From assembly GCA_027886175.1 (NCBI GenBank), contig JAJNNQ010000075.1, positions 1,467,001 through 1,531,000 on the forward strand: 64,000 nt of DNA, read 5' to 3'. The notes under the pieces were generated by a model that did no database searches, was not told the origin of the DNA, and saw only the letters and a list, made by a program, of their open reading frames with translations. Position 1 is the stretch's first letter, and the number at the start of each line of letters is the position of its first letter. This DNA is from Phylloscopus collybita (lineage: Eukaryota; Chordata; Aves; Passeriformes; Phylloscopidae). Position numbers and translations under genes: made by a program. Below are positions 36,749 to 47,249 of the stretch, in pieces.

Positions 36749-37667
36749 GTCCTGATCTCCCAAAGGAAGGATGTCTCTGAGAACTTTGAAAGGTCAAGAA
36801 GTCTGTATTCTCAGCAGAATTAGAACTGTGCTTAATTGATTGGCAGGTTAAAACAAGCTATTTTAATGCCTTCTTTTCCCAGCAACAGATTTTGAAGGGA
36901 GGGAGGCAAACAGCAAAAGAAAACAGGAATTCTTAACCTGAGGGATGCTGATGGTGTAAAAGTCCTCGATTACAAAGACAGAAACTCAGGGTGGAAGTTC
37001 GGATGTGGTTTCCAAGTGGCAGAGTGGTAATTCCAACCTGGGGACTGAAACCGGAACCTCTCACTACACGGGGCTGCTCCAAGATTATGAATTCAGATGG
37101 GCAGAAAGGAAGATGAATTTGGGTTTTCTCCTCTGGATTCTCTGCAGAGGACACACACAGGCTCAGTTGTTTGAACAGAAAGTCCCTTTTGTGCCAAACA
37201 ACCTCTGACAATCACTGGCTTTCCACAGCCCAGTGAAAACAGCTTAGTTTGGTATGCACAGGTTGCTACTTGGAGTAATTAACACCAGTCCTTAACACTC
37301 CACAATTCCTAGACAAGTTTCCAGCAATCAATAACAAAAAGGGGGAAGTTATGGTGCAATCACACACTTCTACCTTTAAAGGCAGCCCCATCTTTGGGGA
37401 AGATTTTCTTTCCATATAATTTTGCCCAGGATTCTTTCTTGCTGCCAGCGTTTTGCTGTTTATGGCACCCAAAGGATTCCCCAGTATGAGCTACAGACAG
37501 GAGAAACCCACTGCTGAGCCTAGGCTGGACCCACTGGTTCTAACCATTCCTTTTGGGTGAACTTCCCTCTTTTGAACACAGAAACTTTAAGAAATCCTGC
37601 ATTGACAGCAATGGATGTCAACAACAAAAGACATTCCCATCTCCCAGGCTGCAGGTCAGGGTTGCCA
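36749..37667. other. Unique DNA, nothing recognised
   Basis: No repeat, splice pattern or coding frame that I can support. Confidence 0.5.
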
Positions 37668-38035
37668 TGGTCCAGCCCTGCTCTTGATCCCACAGTATTG
37701 GAAACGTGCTGCTAGTGTCCGATGAGAGAGATGATCTGAAGACCAGGATACTCTTTGGGACACGTGGTTTATTGGTAGTGGGAAGGCAGCTTAACTGGGG
37801 AAGAGTCCAAAGGTCTCAAGGGACAGGGATCCAGGGGAGCAAGAGAGCGAGTTACCTGTTACATTCTATTTTAACCCTTTCTGTCATGAATATTCTAATG
37901 AGCATCGACCAATCACCTCAAGATACAAAACCTACAGAATTTACATACAGCCTATAGGGACTACTATATTACCATACTAATCTACATACTAAAAACCTGA
38001 AAAACCACTTTTTCCCTGACACCTGAGAAGGTCCA
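37668..38035 (-). mobile_element. Retroviral LTR on the minus strand (3' LTR of a degraded provirus)
   Basis: Read on the minus strand, this block has a CCAAT-type box (near 37910), a TTAAAATAG TATA-like motif (near 37870) and AATAAA (37768-37773), in the order U3-R-U5. Immediately upstream is a polypurine tract, AAAAGGGGG. The outer boundary pair (TGGACC at the U3 end, GGACCA at the U5 end) gives 368 bp. An inner pair, TGTCAGGG to CGGACA (38021 to 37716), gives 306 bp and cannot be excluded. No target duplication could be assigned because the far side of the provirus is not intact. Confidence 0.6.
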
Positions 38036-38036
38036 A

Positions 38037-38045
38037 CCCCCTTTT
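38037..38045 (-). promoter_or_regulatory. Polypurine tract next to the LTR
   Basis: AAAAGGGGG on the minus strand, one base before the putative U3 start. In retroviruses this tract primes plus-strand synthesis and abuts the 3' LTR, so it places internal sequence on the high-coordinate side. Confidence 0.5.
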
Positions 38046-38406
38046 GTTTGGGGAGGGGGATTGCTCAATTGCTGGAGCTTTAGCTATTGACTTAGTTAAT
38101 TCAATCATCATCTTCCTGCTTAACATTCTACAGTTCAAATCTTGCTTTCAATTCTATTCCTCTTGTAGATTTTACACTCTTAGAATCTTTCACTAATAAA
38201 CTATCTCTGTAGGGCCTTGCTACTTCATCGTCTCCAACACCACAGTGTCCTGTCCCTTTATGGGAAGTAATTCCTAATGATTTTCAGTGCTGATTTGAGT
38301 TATTATTTCTATCTTGAGCCTGTGTTAATGCAGTGTGCTGCAGATCAGGCTGGCTGGGAGCAGGGTGGGAGATCTGGAGCCACCTGCAAGACTGGGGCCA
38401 CCAGTC
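38046..38406 (-). other. Internal stretch between broken frames and LTR
   Basis: AT-rich sequence with no open frame of note and no CR1. If the neighbouring LTR is correctly read, this is the 3' internal, untranslated part of the same provirus. Confidence 0.3.
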
Positions 38407-39121
38407 TCAGGAGCTCAAGGATCCTGATCCCAAACTTGGGGCAACTGCTGGACAGACCAAGCCCAGCTGCTGGAGAGGCACATTTTGGGTGTGAATATTC
38501 CTGTTGTTCCAATTCTGGTTGGCTGTGAAGAAGAGGATGGAGCCATCCGTGCTGTCCATGGTTATGTGAGTGCTGTGTGTGTTAATGGTAAAGGCTCTGC
38601 TCTCCAGGCTGTCCATGTCTGTATATTCCTGCTGGAAATAAATGCTCCCCCCCACTGATTTCCAGACTTGGGAATAGGGATCTGGGACAGGAGGAACACC
38701 ATCAGCCCACTGAGTGTGGCTGTCTCTACCACCCTTCAGCTGAACCAACAAATTCTCCAAATTTTCTCTTGAGCCAACCATGTCAGAATTACCACACTTC
38801 CAGTTAGGAATCACATCCTAACTCCCAGTTTTGATTTTTTTCATTTCTATATTTATAATCAGGGGTGCTTTCACCATCAGCATCCTTCAGATTAAAAGAT
38901 TCAGCCATGAACCTCTTGATGGGCTTTAAAATGACTAAAGGAGCCAGACTCTCTGAGCCTGACCATGGTGTCTCAGTTCCAAATATTCCCCTCCAGTTGG
39001 AATCCCTCTTCTCTGTCCATACCTGTGCTGGTCTCAACATCAAGGAGGCATCAGGACTTAAGCCAACCCCAGGACCCCTCAGTTCCTGGACACACTCAGT
39101 TTTCCAAATGAATTTCACCAC
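38407..39121 (-). pseudogene. Broken open frames upstream of the LTR, possible retroviral 3' gene remnant
   Basis: Two overlapping minus-strand open frames, 38804-39121 (105 codons) and 38407-38814 (135 codons), are joined by one frameshift near 38810. They lie between unique DNA and the polypurine tract/LTR, where an env or other 3' gene would sit. I recognise no Env hallmark such as a CX6CC motif or fusion peptide, nor any other domain. The longer frame has several potential N-glycosylation or polar stretches but no clear membrane segment. It could equally be captured or unrelated sequence. Retroviral origin is inferred from position only. Confidence 0.3.
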
Positions 39122-39438
39122 GTTCTTGAGAATATCATCTCCTCTCCTTTGTCACTACTGAAAAGGCCTTTCCTGATACACCCCAAGCTTGACATTTTGT
39201 TTTTCCGTGGTTGCCCTGGATGCATCCAAGCCTCTCTCCCTTGTCATTCCCATCTGTTGAGCCTCCCAGGCTGCAGCAGCAGCTCCGTGGCCGTGCACTT
39301 GACTCTGTGGAGTGCTGATCCCTTCCTCTCCCTGCTCTCACCAGGAATCTGCTTCTCCTTGGATGATATCTCAATCCTTCTCTGTACTGACAATGTTCTT
39401 CAAAGTTTTGCCTCCAAATCTTTTATTGGCAAGCAACT

Positions 39439-39440
<2 letters not shown>
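39122..39440. other. Sequence between the retroviral remnant and the T40 run
   Basis: A 79-codon minus-strand frame (39135-39374) is not recognised; it may or may not belong to the same provirus. Confidence 0.35.

Positions 39441-39480
<40 letters not shown>
39441..39480 (+). repeat. 40-base T homopolymer
   Basis: Uninterrupted T40, 50 bases left of LTR copy 3. Confidence 0.97.
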
Positions 39481-39484
<4 letters not shown>

Positions 39485-39884
39485 CCAAAGCTTTAAATAA
39501 AAAATAAAAATATCAAATAAATCTTCAGCTGTCTTGGTTTGGAAAGACAGGTATATGCCAGGGAAAACTGGAGTTTCCCTTAGAATCAGGAATGTAAACC
39601 CCTCACCCCCGCCAAATTTTAATTTTACAATTAAGGGCTTTCAGGCAAAGATTTGGGAATAGGAATAACAGTTCTTTACTAGGAATATTAACAATACAAA
39701 TGTAGTAGAAAGACAAAACCACCCAACCAAACAAGCAAACAAACAAACAACAATTTTGGAGAACCCTGACAGAGTCAGAGCTACAACCCTGTTGGTCAGG
39801 GTGTTGGAAGCAGTCCAAAAGTGAGTCCTCCTGGAGTGCCAGGTGTGGTTCTGTTGAAGTAGAGATGATCCTGTAGCAAAAAGG

Positions 39885-39947
39885 GTCCAGGGGTGGTGAG
39901 AAGAGGTCCAGTGATGGTGACAAGGGGTCTGGTGATGGTGAGATGGG
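39885..39947 (-). repeat. 21-bp tandem unit, three copies, inside LTR copy 3
   Basis: Three diverged 21-bp units at 39885-39905, 39906-39926 and 39927-39947 match, on the minus strand, the doubled unit of LTR copy 1. They occupy the same place in the LTR, just after GGAGGAAGACTGG in LTR sense. Confidence 0.85.
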
Positions 39948-40031
39948 GTCCAGTCTTCCTCCCAGAAATCGGGTGAAGCTAGATGCCTTCGTGTTCCTGA
40001 GTCTCAGTTTTATCCAGGTAGGAATGGTTGG

Positions 40032-40786
40032 TGTCTTGGGTTATGGAAAACAAAAATGTGTATTCTATTTTCATCTCCTGAAAGCATTGTTCTTCTTTAC
40101 TCTGGGAGGAGGAGGGCGGGTGCCTTTTGTTAATGGACCAACTGTAGGGCATTGTTTCTTATCTCTTCCACCACCAGTGGAATATCTCCAGGGGGATAGT
40201 TGTCTGCTAATGGGCCATTAACACCTCCCCAAACTAACACATCCCCAAAGTATACCGTCCCCAAAGTGGTACGTCCACATTCCATCATCCTATTGTGAGA
40301 TGCTCCACCCAGTGGGAGGAACCAATCATTGCTACCTGGCTAAAACTGAGACACAGGAAGGAGAAGGTATCCAGCTTCACCCGATTCCTGGAGGAAGACT
40401 GGAACCCTTCTCACCACCCCCGGACTCTTGTTCTACAGGATCATCTCTGCTCCACCAGAATCACATCTGCCACTCCAGGAGGACTCACTTTTGGACTGCT
40501 TCCAACACCCTGACCAACAGGGTGTCAGGTTGTAAATCTGACTCTGTCAGGGCTCTCCAAAATTGTTGTTTGTTTGTTTGCTGGTTTGGTTGGATGGTTT
40601 TGTCTTTCTACTACATTTGTATTGTTAATATTCCTAGTAAAGAACTGTTATTCCTATTCCCAAATCTTTGCCTGAAAGCCCTTAATTGCAAAATTAAAAT
40701 TTGGCAGGGGTGAGGGGTTTACATTCCTGATTCTAAGGGAAACCCCAGTTTTCCCTGTCAGATACCTGTCTTTCCAAACCAAGACA
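40032..40786 (+). mobile_element. Solo LTR (copy 2), 755 bp, nested inside copy 3 in opposite orientation
   Basis: Bounded by TGTCTTGG and CCAAGACA and flanked by perfect 5-bp duplications GTTGG (40027-40031 and 40787-40791). It matches copy 1 along its length but has only one 21-bp unit (40405-40425). It lies inside copy 3, so it inserted later. Because the two copies are inverted, 39530-40031 can pair with about 40322-40786, and 40787-41018 with about 40032-40326. Confidence 0.94.
40405..40425 (+). repeat. Single 21-bp unit inside LTR copy 2
   Basis: One unit starting CCCTTCTCACC at the position where copies 1 and 3 have two and three units. Confidence 0.8.
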
Positions 40787-41023
40787 GTTGGCTCCCCTTC
40801 ACTACCAGGGGGGATGTGATGCATCTCACAATAAGATGAGGGAATGTGGATGTACTGCTTTGGGGAGGGTATAGTTTGGGGAGGTGTTAATGGCCCATTA
40901 TCAGAAGGCATCAGGCCCTCTCCCCCCTTGAGTTACAAGAGATAAAGAAAAAACATCTCCCCAACTGCTTTAAACAAATGAAATAGAATACACATCCCTG
41001 GCTCCACAACCCAAGACATCAGC

Positions 41024-41463
41024 TTAACAGAGGAACATTTTTATTGACTTGTGCCCTACTCCTATCATAGCTTTTTACCCCCCCCAGCACTTTTTCTTTA
41101 TCCACCACGCACATGAATTCCCATTTTCTCTACTAACACCACAATGAGATGTTTTGCTGAAAATAGAAAAAATATTCTGTTCATAGATCTAATCTCAGGG
41201 AAATCAGCTGCTTTATTTAATGGAGATAATTAAATACTAGGAACAAGAACTCTTTGACCATCTGTGCTGTGTGATTCATCTTCCATTTCATTTTGTTTTT
41301 ACTAATTCTTACAATGGGTCCAAAGCCTTGTCTGACACTTAACAGGGATGAGCCTTTGTACACCAAGCTGATTTGCAGTGAGAGCATTAACAAGGCCAAT
41401 CTTTTAAATTACTTTATTTTGATAACTAACAGCAGGTGCCAGCCCTGAAATCCATTCCTCATC
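41024..41463. other. Unique DNA right of the nested LTRs
   Basis: Nothing recognised. Confidence 0.5.
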
Positions 41464-41560
41464 TCAGGAATCCCTGTCCATGGCAGGAGGATTGGAGTTC
41501 GATGATCTTTGAGGTCTCTTCCAGCCCAGGCCATTTTTGATTGTATAATTCTCTGATATT
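41464..41560 (+). mobile_element. CR1 LINE, tail fragment
   Basis: CCCTGTCCATGGCAGGAGG, then TTTGAGGTCTCTTCCAGCCC and a degraded terminal repeat. Confidence 0.78.
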
Positions 41561-42365
41561 AGGTCAGAAGGGATTTTAATCCATGGGCAGCAACTGAGAC
41601 CCAGCAACCCCTTCCTTGCCTTCATCCTCTTCCAGAAAAATTCAGCAAAAGTGGCTGAGAGGATTTTACACCTCAAGGGGTACCACGGCTTGGTCTGAAG
41701 GGGTTTCTGTGGAGGAAGCAGATGGTCAGCATTTAGTCTTTCCCTCCAAGGCTGAATTTTCTATGTTCAAGTCAAGCCCCTCTGCCTTTCCTCTGTATTC
41801 CTGTATTTCCAGCAGGCTGCTAACCCTTTGAAGAGGACATGGCCTCTTATTCTCCATGGAAAAGCAAAGCACCCACGAGTGATGGAAGCCTGTGTTGGCT
41901 GAAGCCCCAAAGCTCGAGTTACAATATTAATAATGGGTACAAACATGAGATAATGGAAAAAAGCTGCCAATTATTTCAGACAATTGATCAAAGCCAAGAA
42001 ACTCCTGTTACCCATTAAGCAACTCTTTGATTGTCCATCCCCTGAAAACCCTCAACCCACACAGAGCAGGAGAGAACAGTTTCCCTTTTCATTTACTTAT
42101 TTCTCCTGAACAGAAACTCCTCTGCACTTCTCTTACTTCCTGCAGAATTTGCCTCCTTCTTTCTCTCCTGCTTTCAAATCATTCCCAGTATTTGCATAAT
42201 TTTCTTTGGTCGTTGCCACACCTTTGCAGAGGTCACTTGTCAAAGTGCTGCTGCAAAGTGTTGTATTTTAATTCTGAATTTCTGTGCCTTTGAAGCTCAC
42301 ATTTTCCATTAGAGAGGAGAAAAAATAGCAGCCTCCATCCTGCTGTGTACTGCATAAATCATAAA
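41561..42365. other. Unique DNA, nothing recognised
   Basis: No repeat or exon found. Confidence 0.5.
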
Positions 42366-42715
42366 TCATCACGGAATCGTGGAATGGTTTGGGTTGGAAG
42401 GGACCTTGAAAACCATCTCCTTCCAACCCCCTTCCATGGACAGGGACACCCTCCACTATCCCAGGTTGATCCAAGCCCCATCCAAGCTGGCCTTGGACAC
42501 TTCCAGGGGTGGGGCAGCCACAAATTCTCTGCATAACCTGTGCCAGGGCCTCATTATCCTCCCAGGGAGGAATTTGTTCCCAATATCCCATCTAGCTCTG
42601 CCCTTCTTCGGTTTAAAACCATTCCCTCCCTGTTGTATCACTCCAGGCCCTTGTTCAAAGTCCCTCTCCAGCTCTCTTGGAGCCCCTTTAGGCACTGGAA
42701 GGTCTCCCCTTAGAG
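42366..42715 (-). mobile_element. CR1 LINE, 3' part
   Basis: ACGGAATCGTGGAATGG through GGAGCCCCTTTAGGCACTGG. Confidence 0.93.
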
Positions 42716-42954
42716 CTGACCATCAGGACCATCTGTCATCCCTTTTCCTCCAAGATCCAACATCTGTCCTTTCTTTTCCAAGTTAGAAGTTCAAAGGACT
42801 CTTGCAAACTCCTCAGGAGCCAAGAAATGTGGCTTTTCAAAGAAACAAACATCTGTGCAACAGCTGGATGGTGGGGACTTTATTCAGGCATGTGCTCTTG
42901 GAACTTTACCTGCTAAGTTGCCACAGCTCCTCTGGCCATCATGGTGGGTGATGG

Positions 42955-43352
42955 TGATGCCTTGGGAGGGCTGACCTGGAACAGAGACTGGACAGAGCTG
43001 GAGAATAAAGTAGATATTTATTGAGAGGCCTTTAAGGGTACACCTTGGGCAGGACAAGAGCCTGGCCAGGGCTACACCCAAGGTGGACCCAAAATGATCA
43101 CAAAATGGATTACCAGTCACAAGGTCTCACACTTTTTTAAGTTTTGGTCTATTTGCATATTGGGGTTTAATTGTCCAGTTACAGCCTCAGGTTGTGAGGT
43201 CCCATCCTTCTTGTTTTCTCTCTTCAGTCCACCCTTGTTTGTGCTTTCAGGCCTGAAACCTGTACTCGTTGTCCTTGGTCTCCAGCAGGAAAAGGATTTG
43301 TTTTGTCTCCCTGCTCTGTGAAGAGAGCTGACTGACACTGAACGTGAGGCTC
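42955..43352 (-). mobile_element. LTR-like block on the minus strand
   Basis: On the minus strand the block reads as U3 with an octamer ATGCAAAT (near 43155), a TTAAAAAAG TATA-like motif (near 43135), CTTAAAGGCCTCTC, then AATAAA at 43017-43022 and a short U5-like tail. A second AATAAA lies outside at 42879-42884. No target duplication was found, so the ends are approximate. Alternative: an ordinary polyadenylation region of an unknown transcript. Confidence 0.45.
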
Positions 43353-44369
43353 AGAACTGCACCCCTGGGTAGCACAGAATCTGGAAAACATGAAAGCTCA
43401 AACTCAAGGCATCGATGGCCTCTTCAGAAGCCATGCTATTCCTTCCTAATGTGCCAAATCCTTTTTTTGTTTGTGCTTTCTGGCACACAGGAGATGAACG
43501 AGGCCCACATCACTGCCCTGGGACTTTTTTGGAAAACGATTGAAAATCTCAGTGAATGAGCACCTGGAGATGCCTTCCACAGGGATCCCTTGAGGACTTT
43601 GACTTCTTCCTGCTGCGAGTGGTTTGGAAAAGCTATGAAAGGGAAAAAAAACCAAACAAACCAGCAACAGTCTTCTTTCTTTATTTCTCTGTTTAGATCT
43701 TGTCCCAACAGGAGCTCAGGAAGAGATATTCACCTCAGGCCCTGATTCGTCTTGGACACAGACAGGAGCGTAGTGAGCCCAAGCACTCCTTGAGTCACAG
43801 AAGAGAGGGACTGGAGAGAAAAACCTCCTGTGCTGGTTCTAAATCTCCCTGGAATGTTGTCTTGTTCCACATGGGCCTTTTCGTGCATGGTTAGCTGTAG
43901 TGAAGGGGTGATTTAGATCACTGAGAGGACCACTGTAAAATGTATCAGCAAAAGTGGGGTTAACGTGATGTTGTAAAAGCAAGCTTCACTGTTATTTAAT
44001 TTATGGAAGAAATGTACGAAGGAAAATTGAGTTGGAATCAAACTAGAATGATTCACAGAGAGATGTGAGAGGCAAAAGGGTAAAGGAGACCCTCCCACTG
44101 CGTCACAGATTTCAGAGTGACTCTCCCTTGCTGTCTAAATTGATAGAGCCAAAGTGCAGTTAGGTCCAATTTTAGTCTCAGATTTGGGCAATGGTTTATG
44201 TCTAATGGAATTATCCCCACAAAGTTTATAACAATTAATACCGAGTACATAAGTTGGCAATGTTACATTATTATTAAATTCAGCTTGATATCAAGCAACT
44301 CACTGAGGATCTGCCACAAGTAAAGACCTCTCCACCTTGGCCAAAGAAGGATCTCTCAGTTAAGGAACC
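43353..44369. other. Unique DNA, nothing recognised
   Basis: May contain decayed retroviral sequence linked to the LTR-like block on its left, but no motif supports that. Confidence 0.4.
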
Positions 44370-44545
44370 TCAAATGTTGAGGGGTGCCCCTGCTCCAGGG
44401 GAGACTTTCAAGGCACGCAGTGCAGCTGGAATTCAGGGACAATTCAAGCGGGACTCATCCAAAGACCCAATATTGGGAAAAGGTCTCTCTGCCTTGAGAG
44501 GTGTCCCAGCTCCATGGGAGGAGATCACTTCCATGGCAGCTCATA
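44370..44545. repeat. Weak imperfect duplication, about 119 bp apart
   Basis: TTGAGGGGTGCCCCTGCTCC near 44380 resembles TTGAGAGGTGTCCCAGCTCC near 44495. The flanking 20-30 bases are also similar, suggesting an old local duplication. Confidence 0.35.
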
Positions 44546-45024
44546 GAAGGCTCACTTAGGCTGTCCCATTGATGGACCAAAGTGGTCGGCTCAGAGTCAA
44601 ATTGCATCAGATGGAAATGTATGGATGAGGCCCCTTGCACCCACGAGCTCCTCTGTTCCCTGATAAATGAGCCTTGGAAAAGCCACCTGTTACTGCTGCT
44701 TTGATCAGTGCTCTGAGCTCGGGTGCATCGATGCTCACTGTGCCACTCTGCTCCTCTGTGATTTTCCTGGAGGAGTTCTTGGCCTGGATACAGCTCAGGC
44801 TTTGCCTCCTCTGGGTTTTGGACCAAACTACTGCTGGTTTGGTTAAGGGGTCGAGTGAATCCATCAGGGCGGCCCAGGCAATGGACTTTGCATTTTCTTT
44901 CATTTTCAGATTCTTCACAATTTTCCAGCACAGTCAAGTTTTCAAAGTTTAGCAGCCAAGACATACAAATTCTTGCATGTACAGTGTACAATTTATCCAC
45001 CTCCACAGCATTTCTGTGCTTCAT
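44455..45024 (-). CDS. Unidentified 189-codon open frame
   Basis: One of the longest open frames outside repeats. Its start lies at 45024 and its stop at 44455. An overlapping minus-strand frame (44607-44918, 103 codons) reads more protein-like, with WAALMDSLDPLTKP and an alanine- and leucine-rich middle. Neither is recognised. The sequence lies between an LTR-like block and a CR1 and could be a decayed retroviral internal region, but no gag, protease or polymerase motif is visible. Random frames of this length are possible in 64 kb, so translation is doubtful. Confidence 0.2.
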   Translation of the reverse strand: MKHRNAVEVDKLYTVHARICMSWLLNFENLTVLENCEESENERKCKVHCLGRPDGFTRPLNQTSSSLVQNPEEAKPELYPGQELLQENHRGAEWHSEHRCTRAQSTDQSSSNRWLFQGSFIREQRSSWVQGASSIHFHLMQFDSEPTTLVHQWDSLSEPSMSCHGSDLLPWSWDTSQGRETFSQYWVFG

Positions 45025-45049
45025 CCATGTCAGATGGTGGTGAATTTAG

Positions 45050-45402
45050 AGTTAGAGAATGGGTTGTGTTGGAAGGGACCTTAAGGATCATCTCATTCCA
45101 CCCCCTGCCATGGGATACTCTCCACTAGACCAGGTTGCTCCAAGCCCCATCCAACCTTTGAACACTTCCAGGGATGGGGCAGCCACAGCTTCTCTGGTTG
45201 TGCCAGGACCTCACCACTCTCACAGGGAAGAATTTCTTCTCAATATCTCATCTCAATCTCACCTCTTTTAGTTTAAAACCATTCCCTTTATCCTTTCACT
45301 GTCTACCCCGGTAAAAAGTCCTTCTCCCTCATTTTTAAGCATCCCTTAAGTACTGGAAGGCTGCAGTGAGGTGACCCCAGGAGTTCTCTCTTTGCCTCAG
45401 GA
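45050..45402 (-). mobile_element. CR1 LINE, 3' part
   Basis: GAGAATGGGTTGTGTTGG through TTAAGTACTGGAAGGCTGC. A few short internal deletions, for example after GCTTCTCTGGTT. Confidence 0.92.
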
Positions 45403-46439
45403 CTAGAGCCCGGGATGGCTGCAAGGCAGGATCACAAGGACACAGGACAGTTCAAGGGGAGTTCCTTTCCAAGCCAAACTATCCAGGGATCCTCCCTTGC
45501 AGCCCCACCACGCAATAACCACAGTGCAAACCAAAACCACACCGACCTCCTGCACCCACTGCCTCTGGCAGTGCTTTCATTTACAATCCCAGGAGCACAG
45601 GGAGGAGAAGTGCTCACTCCTTCCAGCCTCCTTTCGTGGGAAGCAGCAGGACCTCCTGAGTCACCTCTAGGCCAGTGATCTGAGGTTTGGGTATTCCTGC
45701 TCTCCTAGCCCATCACCTCATGAAGTGCCAGGTGGTATTTCCCACAATCATTGAATTCTTCAGGTTGGAAAAGATTTGTAAAACCACCAGCCCAGCACTG
45801 CCAAGTCCACGAAGGATCATGGAATGGTAGATGTAGGGGGAGAAACACCTCCATAGGAAGGATGAAGGCTTGGGTCTCATCATCAAGTGCTGCTAGTTAG
45901 AGAAATGTTGGATCATGGCTCAGGGAAGGGGGAACTGGACTAAGAGTCTCCAGGCAGCCCCACAGGTCTGCAGTCATTCCAGATTTCTCAGGACATCCAC
46001 ATTATTTCAGACAGGCCAAGATAAATCATTACATCTGAGGACCTACTGGTCTGTGATGGCTTTGGATGAAGGCTCTGGAGAGCAGCAGTCCTGGATCCCA
46101 TTTTCCCAACATTTAGGCTTCCTGTAGTCCTGTCTATAATCCTAAAATCTAATAGGTGATGGAGCAGAGCCAGGGAGATAAGGACACAGTTTTATTTTTT
46201 TTCTGGAAGATTTCAGCCATTTGAGGATAAGCACCAAAGAAATGAATAATTTGTTGCTCAATTAATTTTTTGTGATATTTTATGAGTGATATCCTCAAAC
46301 TCCTGTGAGCTGAGCTGAGCTCTTGCTCAGAGTCTGTCTGGTCATGCAGGAGGTGCCAGGGAAATCCAGGTGAGGCTAAATCTTCCAGTACTTGATGGGG
46401 GACAACAACAACAAAAAAATAAAAATGAAGAGGTACTTC
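45403..46439. other. Unique DNA around a short CR1 piece
   Basis: 45403-45700 is CpG-moderate, not recognised; the rest shows nothing. Confidence 0.45.
45745..45832 (-). mobile_element. CR1 LINE, short old fragment
   Basis: CTTCAGGTTGGAAAAGATTTG then CAGCACTGCCAAGTCCACG, the tail of an older subfamily. Confidence 0.7.
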
Positions 46440-46735
46440 TTACAAGGTCACTGAGGGATGGGACAGGGGGAATGGCTTGAAGCTGAAGCAGGATAGACTT
46501 AGATTTAAATTAAATATTGGGAAAAAATTCTTCTCTTAGAGGATGGTGAGGCCCTGGCACAGGTTGCCCAGAGAAGCTGTGGATGCCCCATTCCTGAAAG
46601 TCTCCAAGACCAGGCTGTATGGAGCTTGGAACAACCTGGGATAGTGGAAGATGTCTCTGCCCGTGGCAGGGGATTGGTCTGAGATAATCTTTAAGGTCCT
46701 TTCCAACCTGAAGCATTCTGGAATTCTATGATTGG
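46440..46735 (+). mobile_element. CR1 LINE, 3' fragment
   Basis: GGGGGAATGGCTTGAAGC, CACAGGTTGCCCAGAGAAGC and the terminal CATTCTGGAATTCTATG. Confidence 0.92.
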
Positions 46736-47159
46736 CTTTGCAGGGATGTGGGCAGGGTGGCATCAGAATTACCATGGCCACGATGGAAACTTTAACCCCA
46801 TGCCCCTGTCCTGTACCAGAAATGCTGCCAGATCTGTGTAAAATTTCAGCCCTTCACATCCTACAACACTGGGAAGGAGGCATCAGGCTGTGGGTTTGAG
46901 AAACCTAAATACAATCAAGCTGCAGTGCACAGCAAAGTGGATTCCTCGGGTCCTGCAAATGTACTTTATAGGGACACGTGTTTTTAGAGGCATGGAGAGG
47001 ATACAAAGCTGAAACCTGGGTAAATTCAGCCCCATGTCATGACCTCCAGAGTAGAGAGCCCAGGTGGCAGCTGTGGGGCCAGGAGAGGTTTCCCAGCCCC
47101 CAGGAGCGATGCAAAGCACACATGGGGTGCAGGCAGGGGCACTTTTAAAAAGCAGACAG
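46736..47159. other. Unique DNA just beyond the presumed gene 3' end
   Basis: No repeat. Likely the start of the intergenic region downstream of the ADGRB1-like gene. Confidence 0.4.
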
Positions 47160-47178
47160 GGCTGGAGTTTCCACCTCT

Positions 47179-47184
47179 TTTATT
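47179..47184 (-). promoter_or_regulatory. Distal polyadenylation signal AATAAA
   Basis: Minus-strand AATAAA about 2.57 kb after the stop, preceded by a T-rich, UTR-like stretch and followed by CTGTCTGCTTTTT-type sequence resembling a downstream element. This is the candidate distal 3' end. Another AATAAA lies at 47699-47704. Confidence 0.45.
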
Positions 47185-47230
47185 AGAAATAAGACACATT
47201 CATTTTGTGCTCTGAAAACTGTACAGAGGA

Positions 47231-47249
47231 AAAAAAAAAAAAAAAAAAG
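47231..47249 (+). repeat. A homopolymer in the presumed 3'UTR
   Basis: About 18 A; a U-run in the minus-strand transcript. Confidence 0.9.

Larger units (their letters stand above)
39530..41018 (-). mobile_element. Solo LTR (copy 3) of the same family, minus orientation, split by LTR copy 2
   Basis: The outer element starts TGTCTTGG at 39530 and ends CCAAGACA at 41018, flanked by perfect 5-bp duplications TCAGC (39525-39529 and 41019-41023). It is the reverse complement of the family seen at 10203-10981. It is interrupted at 40031 by a second LTR and resumes after 40791; without the insert and its duplicated GTTGG it would be 729 bp. It carries three copies of the 21-bp unit (39885-39947). 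No internal retroviral sequence is present. Confidence 0.93.

Noticed and set aside
39603..40713. Frames with FVCLFGWMVLSFYYICIVN-type segments
   Set aside because: The same peptide appears at 10475-10822; all are non-coding LTR sequence shared by the three copies.
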